From: Rhodovulum visakhapatnamense
Lineage (GTDB): Bacteria; Pseudomonadota; Alphaproteobacteria; Rhodobacterales; Rhodobacteraceae
Assembly: GCF_004365965.1 (NCBI RefSeq)
Contig: NZ_SOEB01000017.1
Span: forward strand, 1-64,000
Direction of reading: 5' to 3'
Length of the DNA stretch: 64,000 nucleotides
The notes beneath the pieces were generated by a model that was not told the origin of the DNA, did not search any database, and saw nothing but the letters and a program-made list of their open reading frames with translations. Below are positions 1 to 8,189 of this stretch, one piece after another. Position numbers and translations under genes: made by a program. Numbering within the stretch: position 1 is the first letter of the stretch; the number at the start of each line of letters is the position of its first letter.

Positions 1-1
1 C

Positions 2-67
2 GCCGCCGGTCACCCGGCCAGCAGGATCGACGAGCTCCTGCCCTGGAACTTCAACCCGTCAAGCTGA
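2..67 (+). CDS. IS66-type transposase, C-terminal fragment
   Basis: The window opens inside a reading frame that ends at 67. The 21 visible residues finish with RIDELLPWNFNPSS, which resembles the extreme C-terminus of IS66-family transposases (TnpC) as I know it. The rest lies outside the window, so I cannot say whether the gene is intact. It directly abuts phage debris, consistent with an insertion sequence having landed in or next to a decayed prophage. Confidence 0.5.
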   Translation, partial: AAGHPASRIDELLPWNFNPSS

Positions 68-432
68 TCCCGCGTGGGGCGCAGACAGCGCTTACTGACG
101 GCCCAGGCGCAGCGGGCGATTGCGCGGGGCGGTTCGAGCCTCACGAGCTTCCGGCCTTACAACCGCAATGAGCGCGTGTCCTGCGAGTCGCGGGATATGC
201 TGATCACCCCCGACGAATGGCAACAATGCGAGACCGACACGCTGCCCCCGCGCCAGGGCAGCGTCGTCATCGGGATCGACCTGGGCGGCTCGGCCTCGAT
301 GACGGCGGCGGCGTTCTGCTGACCCGAGACCGGGCGGCTCGAATGCCTGGGCATCTTCCCGTCGATGCCGGACCTGCTCGACCGGGGCCAGACGGAGACA
401 CGGATCGATTTATGGCGGGGCTGGACAATGTG
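68..432 (+). pseudogene. Phage terminase large subunit, internal fragment
   Basis: The frame starting at the GTG at 74 encodes a stretch around GSVVIGIDLGGSASMTAAAF, which resembles the start of the nuclease domain of phage large terminases (a GLDLGG-type motif with a metal-binding Asp). A TGA at 320-322 interrupts it. Beyond the stop the same frame continues with terminase-like sequence (PETGRLECLGIFPSMPDLLD), so the TGA probably replaced a Trp codon. Neither the N-terminal ATPase half nor the C-terminus is present. Similarity fades near 430, where another phage gene fragment begins. I read it as prophage debris. Confidence 0.55.
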
Positions 433-434
433 TA

Positions 435-899
435 GTGTTTCCCTGCCACGCGATGTGCACCGAGTCGTGTCCCGCGGGCGTGCCGCAGCAGAAAACCGGC
501 GTGAAGCCGTGGTGCCCAATCTTCCCCGAGCTTGAGGCGGAAATGGCCAAATGGTGCCGCCGTCGCGGCCCCTGCCTGCTTCGGGAGGACGGCAAGAGCA
601 AAGGCAAGCCATTCAGCACGATCCAGATGTGGAAGGCGTCTGACCGCGAGCGCCAGAAACACCCGAGCCTTGCGGGCGCTGTCCCCCATGGCCTGCGAGC
701 CAATGCGGTGATCCGGCTCCGGGGCGCTGGTTACTCTGCACTGAAGATCTCGGACATGGTGGGGATATCTGTCGTTACGGTCGAGCACGTCTGACGATAC
801 GCAGACCGCAAGGCAAGCGGGCAAGCGGTCCCGCAGAACCTACGGGAACGAAACGACGGCACGACTGTGGAACACTGGGAAAGTGGGAAGCAAAAATGA
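435..899 (+). pseudogene. Phage-type tyrosine integrase remnant
   Basis: From about 480 the frame reads like the catalytic half of a Rhodobacterales phage integrase: CPIFPELEAEM, then HGLRANAVIRLRGAGYSALK, which carries the HxxR box of tyrosine recombinases, then KISDMVGISVVTVEHV. A TGA at 792-794 falls where the catalytic Tyr region should follow. After the stop the same frame runs on (RYADRKASGQAVPQNLRERN) to a natural end at 897-899. The N-terminal arm and core-binding domains are missing. The gene is therefore broken twice, by truncation and by a nonsense change. It lies beside the 3' end of ssrA, a standard integrase target. Confidence 0.65.
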
Positions 900-924
900 C
901 TGAAACACAGTCGCTTATCGGACC

Positions 925-1240
925 GAAAAGAGAGTGCAGGTTTCTGTTGCCAGGTACCTGCGAACCCCGCCTTACGTTGCTAGACGCAAGGGCTTAAGAT
1001 TTGGTTTTGCGGACTGCTTACGCAGCCAGCGCCACCGGAGCACGGTTGTCATTGGCAACTATCATGCTTGCACCGATAACGGTGGTAGCTCACCGGGCAA
1101 AAGCTAACCCCTTTAGACGTCCGTCGATCCTGTTTCGGCCCCAGGATCCCGCCAATGTGGGATATTTGGTGGAGCCGCCGGGTACCGCCCCCGGGTCCGA
1201 TCCGCTTATTACGGGCGCGTTTATCGCCATAGTCCCTTGC
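925..1240 (-). ncRNA. ssrA: Transfer-messenger RNA, permuted two-piece form
   Basis: On the minus strand the order is that of alphaproteobacterial split tmRNA. First comes the acceptor piece, ending in CTCCACCA (its CCA ends at 1167). A short intervening loop that is excised follows. Then comes the coding piece, beginning GGGGCCGAAACAGGATCGAC at 1142. The tag frame is at 1018-1056 and reads ANDNRAPVALAA followed by TAA. A 6-bp hairpin with a T-rich tail near 925-957 probably ends the transcript. The RNA tags proteins on stalled ribosomes for proteolysis together with SmpB. Outer ends are approximate. Protein-like ORFs across this interval are spurious. Confidence 0.9.
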
Positions 1241-1284
1241 GGGACGATGCCAAGATAAGCCGGGGCGGCGCGCGCTTCAAGGGG

Positions 1285-1455
1285 TCAGCGCGCGGGAAGG
1301 GCCGCACAATGGGCGCCGCCCGCCGCCTGACCCGAGCCGAGCGCGAAAAGCGGCGGGGCAAGATAGGGGTCGAGCGGGGCGGACCGCGCGAGGTCGAAGG
1401 CCAGAAACCCCGCCGCCGCGGTCAGAAGGATCAGAACGACCGGGCGCCGGGTCAT
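1285..1455 (-). CDS. Small membrane-anchored or secreted protein coupled to YeeE
   Basis: A 56-codon frame begins MTRRPVVLILLTAAAGFLAF and ends GGAHCAALPAR. Its ATG overlaps the stop codon of the upstream YeeE/YedE gene as ATGA (1452-1455), so it is translated as the last cistron of that operon. Residues 5-20 form a hydrophobic segment typical of a signal peptide or single anchor. The C-terminal part has one Cys near the end (AHCAA). I do not recognise a family. The context suggests an accessory role in sulfur compound uptake or handling, which is inference only. Confidence 0.6.
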   Translation of the reverse strand: MTRRPVVLILLTAAAGFLAFDLARSAPLDPYLAPPLFALGSGQAAGGAHCAALPAR

Positions 1456-2576
1456 CTGCGCGCCTCAAGCCCCAGCAGGGGCCGAAGCTGGATGCCGTAC
1501 CAGGACCCGGTGAAAGCGGCCGCGAACCAGGCCCAGCCATGCAGGCTGCCGGTCGAGATCCCCGAGAAGAAGGCGCCGATATTGCAGCCGAAGGCAAGCC
1601 GCGAGGAATAGCCCAAGAGGAACCCTGCGATCACCACCGCGACCCAGGCCCGCGCCGGGTGATCGGCGATCCGTCCTGTCAGCCCGTCGCGCCAGAATGC
1701 GGCCAGTGCCGCCCCGGCGATCAGCCCCAGATCGGTCAGCGAGGTGACGTCGGTCAGCACGCTTTCGCGCAGCCGCTCGGCATTGGCGGGGGCCCACCAG
1801 AAGGCCGAGCCCGAGAGGTCGGCCCCGAGCGCCGCCGCGCCCTTCGCGACCCAGAGCCCCAGACCGTAGACGACGCCCCAGGGCTGGCCCGCCACCGCCA
1901 GATGCAGGATCGCCAGCCCGGCCAGCAGCACCGCCGCCAGCCAGTAGCGCGCCGGGATCGCGCGCTTGCCCGGATCGGCCAGCGCCATCGCAAGCCCCGC
2001 GACCGAGGCCAGCAGCACCAGCGTCAGCGCCAACCCCCCGGTGCCGGTCAGCGCGGCAACCGGCAACGCGCCAAGCTCGGTCCACCAGACCAGATGATAG
2101 GCCCCGAAAAAGCTGCCCAGACAGAAGAAGGGCAGGGCGATGGCGCTGACCAGATTGCCCGATCCGGCATTGACCAGCGTGCCCGACCCGCAGCCCAGCA
2201 CGATCTGCATGCAGGCGCCGAAGACGAAGGCGCCGCCGACCATCGCATAGCCGACAGGGGCATGGGCGCCCACCAGCTCGCCCGGATGGGCGGCCAGCAT
2301 CGGGAAGGCCGCCGCCGCGACCAGCGCCAGACAGACCATCTGCGCCACCAGCCCCGAGGCGTCCCGCTGCAGGATCATCCGCCGCCAGGGACCGGTAAAG
2401 CCGAAGCGCAACCCCTCAAGCACCAGCCCGAAGCCGAGCCCGATCATCAGCAGCGCGCCCGAGCGTGGCCCGGCCATCGCGGCCACGGCCAGAACCGCCA
2501 GTGCGCACAGCCCGAAAGCGGCGGTTCGGGGCAGGATGCGGGGGGGGACGGGCATCGTCTGGCTGCTGTCGGTCAT
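1452..2576 (-). CDS. YeeE/YedE family thiosulfate/sulfur transporter
   Basis: A 374-residue polytopic membrane protein of the YeeE/YedE (TsuA-like) family. This family imports thiosulfate, relaying it past conserved cysteines within the membrane. Two family repeats are visible: GLVLEGLRFGFTG with FGACMQIVLGCGSGTLVNAG in the N-terminal half, and SRLAFGCNIGAFFSG near the C-terminus. Both carry the GCG/GCN cysteine motif. The start lies 4 bases after the stop of a two-domain rhodanese gene, and its own stop overlaps a 56-residue gene. Together they look like a sulfur-acquisition operon. The exact substrate is inferred from the family. Confidence 0.85.
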   Translation of the reverse strand: MTDSSQTMPVPPRILPRTAAFGLCALAVLAVAAMAGPRSGALLMIGLGFGLVLEGLRFGFTGPWRRMILQRDASGLVAQMVCLALVAAAAFPMLAAHPGELVGAHAPVGYAMVGGAFVFGACMQIVLGCGSGTLVNAGSGNLVSAIALPFFCLGSFFGAYHLVWWTELGALPVAALTGTGGLALTLVLLASVAGLAMALADPGKRAIPARYWLAAVLLAGLAILHLAVAGQPWGVVYGLGLWVAKGAAALGADLSGSAFWWAPANAERLRESVLTDVTSLTDLGLIAGAALAAFWRDGLTGRIADHPARAWVAVVIAGFLLGYSSRLAFGCNIGAFFSGISTGSLHGWAWFAAAFTGSWYGIQLRPLLGLEARR

Positions 2577-2580
2577 GGGG

Positions 2581-3540
2581 TCAATAGCGTCCGGTCACGC
2601 GGTTCCAGAGATTGCGAAGCGGGCCGGGCAGGTTCGCGGTCTCATGCCCCGAGCGGGTCCAGCCGACCATCGACTCGGGGTAAAGCCTGACCCCCTCGAT
2701 CCCGGCCAGTTCGCTGAGCGCGAACCAGTTCGTCGCGGCCCAGTGGCCGGTATTGCAAAACGACACCAGCCGGTCGCCCTGGGCAAAGCCGTTGGCCGCG
2801 GCGAGATCCGGGACCAGATCGGGCTTGATCAAGGCGGGGGCGTCGCTGCCGAACCAGCCCGAATGGGTGAAATAGCGCGATTGCGGCAGGGTGCCGGGCC
2901 GGGCCGCCGCCGGATGCTTGGCATTGCCCGCCCAGAAGGATTGGGGCCGCGCGTCGATCAGGTCGCCGGGCGCGTCGCCCGCGACGATGGCCTCGACATC
3001 CTCGGTGGTGGCCAGCCAGTCATGACTGAAGCTCACCTCGATATCGCTGGGCGCGGGGCGCAGCGCCGGGCCGGTCTCGACCGGCAGGCCGGATGCGCTC
3101 CAGGCGGTCATGCCGCCGTTCAGGATCGCAAGCGGGCTGACCCCGCTCGATTTCAGCGTCCAGTAAACCCGCGCGGCCGCGCCGAAATCGGACGGGTCGC
3201 TGCCCTGATGCACGATCACCGTGGGCCGGTCCCGGGTCACGCCGAGACTGCGCAGCACCTCGGTCAGCCGGTCCTCGGGGATCAGCGCGCCCGGATTGTC
3301 GGCCGGGCCGCGGAACAGCCCGTAGGGCGCCGAGACCGCGCCGGGAATATGGCCAGCCTCGAAGACCGGGGCGGCGCCATCGGGGCCGCTGCGGATATCG
3401 AGCACAAGCGGCGCGACCGCGGCCTGCGCCTCGGCCAGACCCTGGGGGTCGATCAGCGGTCCGAAACCCGGTGCGGCAAGGGCTGCGGGACCGGCAAGAA
3501 GGGCAAGGATGAAAGCGGCGCTCGGGGCAAATCTGGTCAT
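2581..3540 (-). CDS. Exported two-domain rhodanese (sulfurtransferase)
   Basis: 319 residues with a signal peptide (MTRFAPSAAFILALLAGPAA, then ALAAPG) and two rhodanese domains, about 30-160 and 175-310. The second carries the active-site loop CNTGHWAA, whose Cys would form the persulfide. The first lacks an equivalent Cys, as is usual for inactive N-terminal rhodanese domains. Rhodaneses move sulfane sulfur, for example from thiosulfate. Secretion to the periplasm and the adjoining YeeE/YedE transporter suggest it prepares or delivers sulfur for import. It is the first gene of the minus-strand operon that ends at 1285. Confidence 0.85.
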   Translation of the reverse strand: MTRFAPSAAFILALLAGPAALAAPGFGPLIDPQGLAEAQAAVAPLVLDIRSGPDGAAPVFEAGHIPGAVSAPYGLFRGPADNPGALIPEDRLTEVLRSLGVTRDRPTVIVHQGSDPSDFGAAARVYWTLKSSGVSPLAILNGGMTAWSASGLPVETGPALRPAPSDIEVSFSHDWLATTEDVEAIVAGDAPGDLIDARPQSFWAGNAKHPAAARPGTLPQSRYFTHSGWFGSDAPALIKPDLVPDLAAANGFAQGDRLVSFCNTGHWAATNWFALSELAGIEGVRLYPESMVGWTRSGHETANLPGPLRNLWNRVTGRY

Positions 3541-4007
3541 CTGGTCACCTCATGAATTGCGCCCCAAAGCTGTGGCGGCCGGACGCGCGACGCAAGGCCG
3601 CAACATCTTGTTAACCCTAATCCGATTCGTTTTGAAGGTCGCCTGTTCGTTGTGCGTCTGCCGCGAGACCACGCGTGGACGGTTTCGCGGCATCGCCCCG
3701 CCCCGGCCGCGCATCGGGCGGTCCCGCACGGACCGGGCCGCAAATGGGGGGCTGGGCGGGAAATGCCCGCCGGTTGACAGCGGGCGTGGTCGGTTCGCGA
3801 TTGATCCCTCCGCGCGTCATGCCTATCATGGAGCCACCGGCAATAGAGTAGCAGGGTGGTGTCTCCTGCGCCCGTCTTGCGACGGGTTCTTCGCAGCCAC
3901 GGTGTTCGACCTGATCCGATCGGGACGGCACTCTGGCTTGTCTATGGGCTTTCCCGATCCTCACTACAGACAGACCGCTCGGTTGCGGTCGGGAAAGCGC
4001 AGACCTC
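3541..4007 (+). other. Divergent intergenic region with two hairpins
   Basis: This stretch separates the rhodanese gene from an SMR transporter gene. I see no convincing gene. Two perfect hairpins lie in it: CCCGTC-TTGC-GACGGG at 3871-3886 and GACCGC-TCGGTT-GCGGTC at 3973-3990. The second ends 17 bases before the SMR start codon. They may be leader structures, but I could not match them to the known guanidine riboswitch classes that often precede SMR genes. Confidence 0.35.
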
Positions 4008-4349
4008 ATGCCCTCTTACCTTGTGTCTTATTCCGCTCTTGCGGGAGCGATCCTCTGCGAAGTCGCGGGCTCCAGTTTCCTTCTGAAATCGGAGCAGTTC
4101 ACCAGGCTTGGCCCGACTGCGGTCATGGCCTTGTTCTACATCGCCTCTTTCTATCTCTTGTCGATCGCTCTCAAGACGATTCCTCTCGGCATTGCCTATG
4201 CGGTCTGGGGGGGACTGGGCACCGTGCTGATCGCGCTGGTCAGCGTCACGATCTTCCGGCAATCGCTGGATGCGGCGGCCATAGTGGGGATCGCCATGAT
4301 CGTGGGCGGCGTCGTCATCATGAACGCCTTTTCGACGGTCTCTCACTAG
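4008..4349 (+). CDS. Small multidrug resistance (SMR/EmrE-like) transporter
   Basis: 113 residues, the normal SMR length, with four membrane helices. The essential membrane Glu of the family is seen in helix 1 (AGAILCEVAGSSFLLKSEQF). The GLGTVLIALVSV and IVGGVVIMN segments are typical of helices 3-4. SMR proteins are dimeric proton antiporters for cationic drugs, quaternary amines or guanidinium. The subtype (drug pump versus guanidinium exporter) cannot be settled by eye. The ATG chosen has only a weak Shine-Dalgarno sequence. It is monocistronic and preceded by hairpins at 3871-3886 and 3973-3990. Confidence 0.85.
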   Translation: MPSYLVSYSALAGAILCEVAGSSFLLKSEQFTRLGPTAVMALFYIASFYLLSIALKTIPLGIAYAVWGGLGTVLIALVSVTIFRQSLDAAAIVGIAMIVGGVVIMNAFSTVSH

Positions 4350-4516
4350 CAGAGGCCGCCGCCAAGGGCTTGGCGACAGAGCAAAGATGGCCCGCGAAGG
4401 GCCGCGGCTCGTCAGCGGGTCCGGACAGGTCGGCGAGGGCCGGGCCGTCCGGACTGGTCGGCGCCCCGGCAGGAGCGCCGACCCGGTTCAGGCTGCCGCC
4501 TCGGCGGCGTCGGGTC

Positions 4517-5560
4517 CTAGAAGCCCGCCTTGATCTTCTCGAAGGCCGCCGACTGCTTTTCGCGCAGCTCGCCCGGCATCGGCAGTTGCGCCAGCACCGG
4601 CACGTCGATCGGGCCGAGCCCGACCGCGGTCAGCGCCTCGTCGCCGATTTCGGCCATCGCCTTGTCGTTCGACTGGCCATAGCCCGCATCCAGCAGCGCC
4701 TGGGTCGCGGCGGGGTCGAGCATGGCGTTCAGGAAGTCATAGGCCTTCTCTTCCGACCCGGGGCCGTCCTTCAGATCGACATAGCCGCACAGCCAGAGCG
4801 ACGAGCCCTCCTTGGCCTCGCGCTGGAAGCCGATGGGGAAGTCCTGTTCGACCATCGTGGGCAGGGTCTCGTTCCAGGCCCAGGCCACCAGCACCTCGCC
4901 CGAGGCCAGAAGCTGCGCCAGCTCGGCCGGGTCGGTCCAGTAAGTGCGCAGGTTCGGATGCACCTCGCGCAGCCATTCCACGGCCGCGTCGAACTGGGCA
5001 TCCGTGGCATGGGTCCAGTTGGTGGTGCCGGTCGCCAGATAGGCCAGCGCGAAGGTGTCGTCCACGTTGTCGGGCAGGGTCACGCGGCCTTCGTATTTCG
5101 GGTCCTTGAAGACCTGGAGCGAGGCCACGTCCTCGGCCGGCACCTCCTCGGTGTTATAGGCGATCCCGGTCGAGCCGAAATCGGTCGGCACGAAATAAAC
5201 GTCGGCGCCGGTATCGGCCACGTCGGTGCCCTTGAGATCGGCGTTCAGATCGCCCCAGGCAGGGATCTTCGAGGTGTCCCAGGGGTCGAGAATGCCGGCT
5301 TCGACCCATTTCGTGACCGAGCCCGCGCAGACATGGCTGACATCGGTCCGGAAGCCAGAGCGCAGTTTCTGGAACGCTTCTTCCTCGTCGCCGAAGAAGG
5401 TGAAGGTCGGGTTGTCTCCGTATTTGTCCTTGTACTTGGTGTGGAAGGCCGCGTTCTCGAAGCCGGGATAGTCGAACACGAGCAGATCGGCGTCGGTGGC
5501 CCAGGCGGCCGACCCTGCAATCAGGGCCGCGGTGCTGGCGAGAATCAGGCGAACGGTCAT
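4517..5560 (-). CDS. Periplasmic polyamine-type ABC transporter binding protein
   Basis: 347 residues starting at MTVRLILASTAALIAGSAAW, a clear signal peptide, with GAGGGA as ribosome site. A longer in-frame extension upstream is not needed. The body resembles PotD/PotF-type extracellular solute-binding proteins: LLVFDYPGFENAAF at the mature start, the FVPTDFGSTGIAYNTEEV segment, and WTDPAELAQLLASGEVLVAW where these proteins line the ligand cleft. No permease or ATPase gene is adjacent, so it must serve a transporter encoded elsewhere or be an orphan. The ligand could be a polyamine or a related amine and is not determined. Confidence 0.75.
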   Translation of the reverse strand: MTVRLILASTAALIAGSAAWATDADLLVFDYPGFENAAFHTKYKDKYGDNPTFTFFGDEEEAFQKLRSGFRTDVSHVCAGSVTKWVEAGILDPWDTSKIPAWGDLNADLKGTDVADTGADVYFVPTDFGSTGIAYNTEEVPAEDVASLQVFKDPKYEGRVTLPDNVDDTFALAYLATGTTNWTHATDAQFDAAVEWLREVHPNLRTYWTDPAELAQLLASGEVLVAWAWNETLPTMVEQDFPIGFQREAKEGSSLWLCGYVDLKDGPGSEEKAYDFLNAMLDPAATQALLDAGYGQSNDKAMAEIGDEALTAVGLGPIDVPVLAQLPMPGELREKQSAAFEKIKAGF

Positions 5561-5693
5561 GGAGGTCCCTCGCATTGGGAATGGGTGCAAGGTCACGCTA
5601 GCGGTGCGCCGGGCTCCGCTCAAGACCATTGGCGGGACTCGCCTCCGCGTCGTGGGTCTGCCAAAAGGGGGCCAGGCAAGAGGACGGGGACCG

Positions 5694-6215
5694 ATGGGAC
5701 AGGCAATGGTCACGGCGGGCTGGTGCCGGCTGATGGCACGATACAATCGCTGGCAGAACCGCGCGATGATGGAAGAGGTGGCCGGGATGGACGAGGCCGC
5801 CCGCACGGCCGGGCGCGGCGCCTTCTGGGGGTCGATCCAGGGCACCATGGCGCATCTGCTCTGGGCCGATCACGTCTGGATGTCGCGGCTCGACGGCTGG
5901 GAGGCGCCCCATGTGGGGTTGTCCGACAGCGCTCATTTCGTTGCCGACTGGTCGGAATACCGCTCCAAGCGGCAGATCACCGATGCCCGCATCAGCCGCT
6001 GGGCGCAGGGCCTGACCGAGGCCGGTCTTGCGGGCGATCTGGCCTGGTATTCGGGGGCCGCGGGGCGCGAGATGGTGGTGCCGCGCGCGGTCTGCGTCGT
6101 TCACATGTTCAACCACCAGACCCATCACCGCGGCCAGATCCACGCGATGCTGACCGCCGCCGGGGTGTTGACCGCGCCGACCGATCTGTTTCTGATGCCG
6201 GACCTGATCGGGTAG
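5694..6215 (+). CDS. DinB family metal-binding protein
   Basis: 173 residues from an ATG at 5694 preceded by GAGGACGG. The four-helix DinB fold is suggested by the spaced histidines: HLLWADHVWMSRL in the middle and NHQTHHRGQIHAML near the C-terminus. These are the usual three-His metal ligands. DinB-fold proteins include thiol transferases and damage-inducible proteins, so the reaction is unknown. It is transcribed divergently from the binding-protein gene and lies 33 bases before acuI on the same strand, so the two may form an operon. Confidence 0.75.
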   Translation: MGQAMVTAGWCRLMARYNRWQNRAMMEEVAGMDEAARTAGRGAFWGSIQGTMAHLLWADHVWMSRLDGWEAPHVGLSDSAHFVADWSEYRSKRQITDARISRWAQGLTEAGLAGDLAWYSGAAGREMVVPRAVCVVHMFNHQTHHRGQIHAMLTAAGVLTAPTDLFLMPDLIG

Positions 6216-6248
6216 GGACACCCGACACGGAAAGAGGGAAAAACAGGC

Positions 6249-7241
6249 ATGTTCAGAGCGCTGGTCGTCGAGAAGGATGCGGAGGGCAAGACCCGTGCCG
6301 CGGTGCAGGATCTGTCGGAGGACCGGCTGCCCGAGGGCGATGTCACGGTCGCGGTCGAATATTCGACGCTGAACTACAAGGACGGGCTTTGCCTGGGATC
6401 GGGCGGCGGGCTGGTGCGCAGCTGGCCGCATGTGCCGGGCATCGACTTCGCGGGCGTGGTCCAGCAAAGCGCCGATCCGCGCTACAAGCCCGGCGACCGG
6501 GTGGTGCTGACCGGCTGGCGCGTGGGCGAGGTGCATTGGGGCGGCTATGCCCAGCGGGCGCGGGTGAAGGCCGACTGGCTGGTGCCGCTGCCCGACGGGC
6601 TGTCGACCCAGATGGCGATGGCGGTCGGCACGGCGGGCATGGCCGCGATGCTGGCGGTGCTCGCTTTGGAGGACCAGGGGCTGAGGCCCGGCGACGGCCC
6701 GGTTCTGGTCACCGGCGCCTCGGGGGGCGTGGGCTCGGTGGCGACGGCGGTGCTGGCGCATCTGGGCCATGAGGTGGCTGCGGTGACCGGCCGCCCCGGG
6801 TCCGAAAGCTATCTGCGCGATCTCGGCGCCAGCCGGATCGTGCCGCGCGAGGACCTGTCCGAGGTGACGCGCAAGCCCTTGGAAAGCGAGATCTGGGCGG
6901 GCTGCGTCGATCCGGTGGCGGGCGCGATGCTGGGCCGGGTGTTGAAGCAGATGAAATACGGCGCCTCGGTCGCGGCCGTGGGCCTTGCGGGCGGCGCCGC
7001 CATCGAGGGCGCTCTGATCACGCCCTTCATCCTGCGCGGCGTGAACCTTCTGGGCATCGACAGCGTGATGCGGCCCTACGAGGACCGTCTGCGCGCCTGG
7101 CAGCGGATCGCGACGGACCTGCCGATGGATCGGCTGAAGGGCATGATCCGTCACGCGACGCTGGAGGATCTGCCCGGGCTCGGGGCCGACATCCTGAACG
7201 GCAAGGTCCAGGGTCGCGTCGTGGTTGACGTCAACGCCTGA
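6249..7241 (+). CDS. acuI: Acrylyl-CoA reductase (NADPH), AcuI/YhdH type
   Basis: 330 residues of the zinc-free medium-chain quinone oxidoreductase family. The N-terminal catalytic domain shows VEYSTLNYKDGLCLGSGGG and PHVPGIDFAGVV. The Rossmann domain shows VLVTGASGGVGSVATAV, with an NADPH-type pattern. AcuI reduces acryloyl-CoA to propionyl-CoA and detoxifies acrylate released from DMSP in marine Rhodobacterales. No DMSP lyase gene is nearby in this window. A strong rho-independent terminator follows at 7313-7345. The family assignment is strong; the physiological link to DMSP is inferred from relatives. Confidence 0.88.
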   Translation: MFRALVVEKDAEGKTRAAVQDLSEDRLPEGDVTVAVEYSTLNYKDGLCLGSGGGLVRSWPHVPGIDFAGVVQQSADPRYKPGDRVVLTGWRVGEVHWGGYAQRARVKADWLVPLPDGLSTQMAMAVGTAGMAAMLAVLALEDQGLRPGDGPVLVTGASGGVGSVATAVLAHLGHEVAAVTGRPGSESYLRDLGASRIVPREDLSEVTRKPLESEIWAGCVDPVAGAMLGRVLKQMKYGASVAAVGLAGGAAIEGALITPFILRGVNLLGIDSVMRPYEDRLRAWQRIATDLPMDRLKGMIRHATLEDLPGLGADILNGKVQGRVVVDVNA

Positions 7242-7312
7242 GCCGACCGGGCCTTAAACCGGCCCGGGCCGGATCGGCGGTGGGCGTGTCGAAGCAAAGG
7301 CTTGCTGAGTTG

Positions 7313-7345
7313 GGGCGCGGAGGCAAACTCCGCGCCCTTTGCTTT
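7313..7345 (+). terminator. Rho-independent terminator after acuI
   Basis: A perfect 10-bp GC stem (GGGCGCGGAG, loop GCAAA, CTCCGCGCCC) is followed by TTTGCTTT. A weaker 7-bp hairpin (CCGGGCC-7-GGCCCGG) lies just after the acuI stop at 7247-7267. Confidence 0.85.
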
Positions 7346-7665
7346 GCAGAGTGAAGCTCTGGCGTCCGGTCGGCCTTGCGGAAGGAGAGTCGTCTAATAT
7401 ATTGAAAATAAAGATATTAATTGGATTCTGGCTTCGCCCTTTCCGGGCGTGTCGTTGGCCGGGCTCTTCCCCGCACTTGGTCTTTCGAAGAAAACGTCCT
7501 AAGGTTTGGCGCAACGGAACGCCGCCTGTCCGGGGGCGGTGGCGGCGCGACAGGTGTCGGCATGACCGAGTCCGGGACGACTGACTGGCGCCTTTGCCCG
7601 TCGGGTGGAGGTTCTGCATCCGGGCGCCCACGGGGCCGCCGGATGTGACGAAGCGCAAGGAGGGC
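7346..7665 (+). promoter_or_regulatory. Usp leader region with AT-rich patch
   Basis: No gene is supported here. An unusually AT-rich patch for this genome lies at about 7395-7425 (TAATATATTGAAAATAAAGA then TATTAATTGG). It is a plausible promoter or protein-binding region for the downstream universal stress protein gene. I saw no clear FnrL-type dyad in it. Confidence 0.35.
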
Positions 7666-8085
7666 ATGATGTTCAAGCAGATCCTGGTGCCGGTCGATCT
7701 TGCCCATGCCGACCGGCTGACGCGCGCCTGCGAGGTGGCCGGAGATCTGGCGCGCCATTATGGCATCGGCGTGACCTATGTCGCCGTGGCCGCGCCGCAG
7801 CCGGGCGCGGTCGCGCAGTCGCCCGAGGAGTATCGCTGGAAGCTCGATGCCTTTGCCGCGGCCGAGGCCGACCGGCATGGCCACCGGGTGGCCTCGCGGC
7901 TGATGGTCAGCCCGGACCCGGCGGCCGAACTCGACGAGGCGCTGGTGCGCGCGCTTGAAGAGTCGGGCGCCGATCTGGTGGTCATGGCAAGCCATGTGCC
8001 CGGATGGGCCGAGCATGTCTTCCCGTCGCACGGGGGCAGGCTGGCAAGCCATGCCAAGGCCTCGGTCCTGCTGGTGCGCCCCTAG
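7666..8085 (+). CDS. Universal stress protein (UspA family)
   Basis: 139 residues from the first of two adjacent ATG codons, preceded by AAGGAGGG. The second ATG (7669) has slightly better spacing. The Usp fold is indicated by ILVPVDLAHADRLTRACEVA at the N-terminus and by ESGADLVVMASHV then SHAKASVLLVRP at the end. The C-terminal nucleotide loop usually written GSxA/V is altered (GGRLASHAKAS). Usp proteins bind ATP or signal under starvation and redox stress. It precedes a BCCT transporter on the same strand with a gap of about 100 bases. In other bacteria Usp domains often accompany osmolyte transporters. Confidence 0.82.
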   Translation: MMFKQILVPVDLAHADRLTRACEVAGDLARHYGIGVTYVAVAAPQPGAVAQSPEEYRWKLDAFAAAEADRHGHRVASRLMVSPDPAAELDEALVRALEESGADLVVMASHVPGWAEHVFPSHGGRLASHAKASVLLVRP

Positions 8086-8189
8086 CGCCCAATAGGGCCG
8101 GGGGCACCGGTCCGGCGGCCCTGAACGAGAAACCGAAGAAGACACGGGTCGCGACCGGCGGCGACCGCCACAGACATGAAGGGGAAAAC

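Noticed and set aside
1001-1258. Protein gene of 85 residues
   Set aside because: It runs across the tmRNA gene on the opposite strand and is a chance frame.
3860-4007. Guanidine riboswitch upstream of the SMR gene
   Set aside because: Hairpins exist, but the loop sequences (TTGC, TCGGTT) lack the ACGR loops of guanidine-II, and I saw no guanidine-I core sequence.
3509-6772. A 1087-codon open frame on the plus strand
   Set aside because: It is the shadow of the SMR, binding-protein, DinB and acuI genes in a GC-rich genome; no coherent domains.
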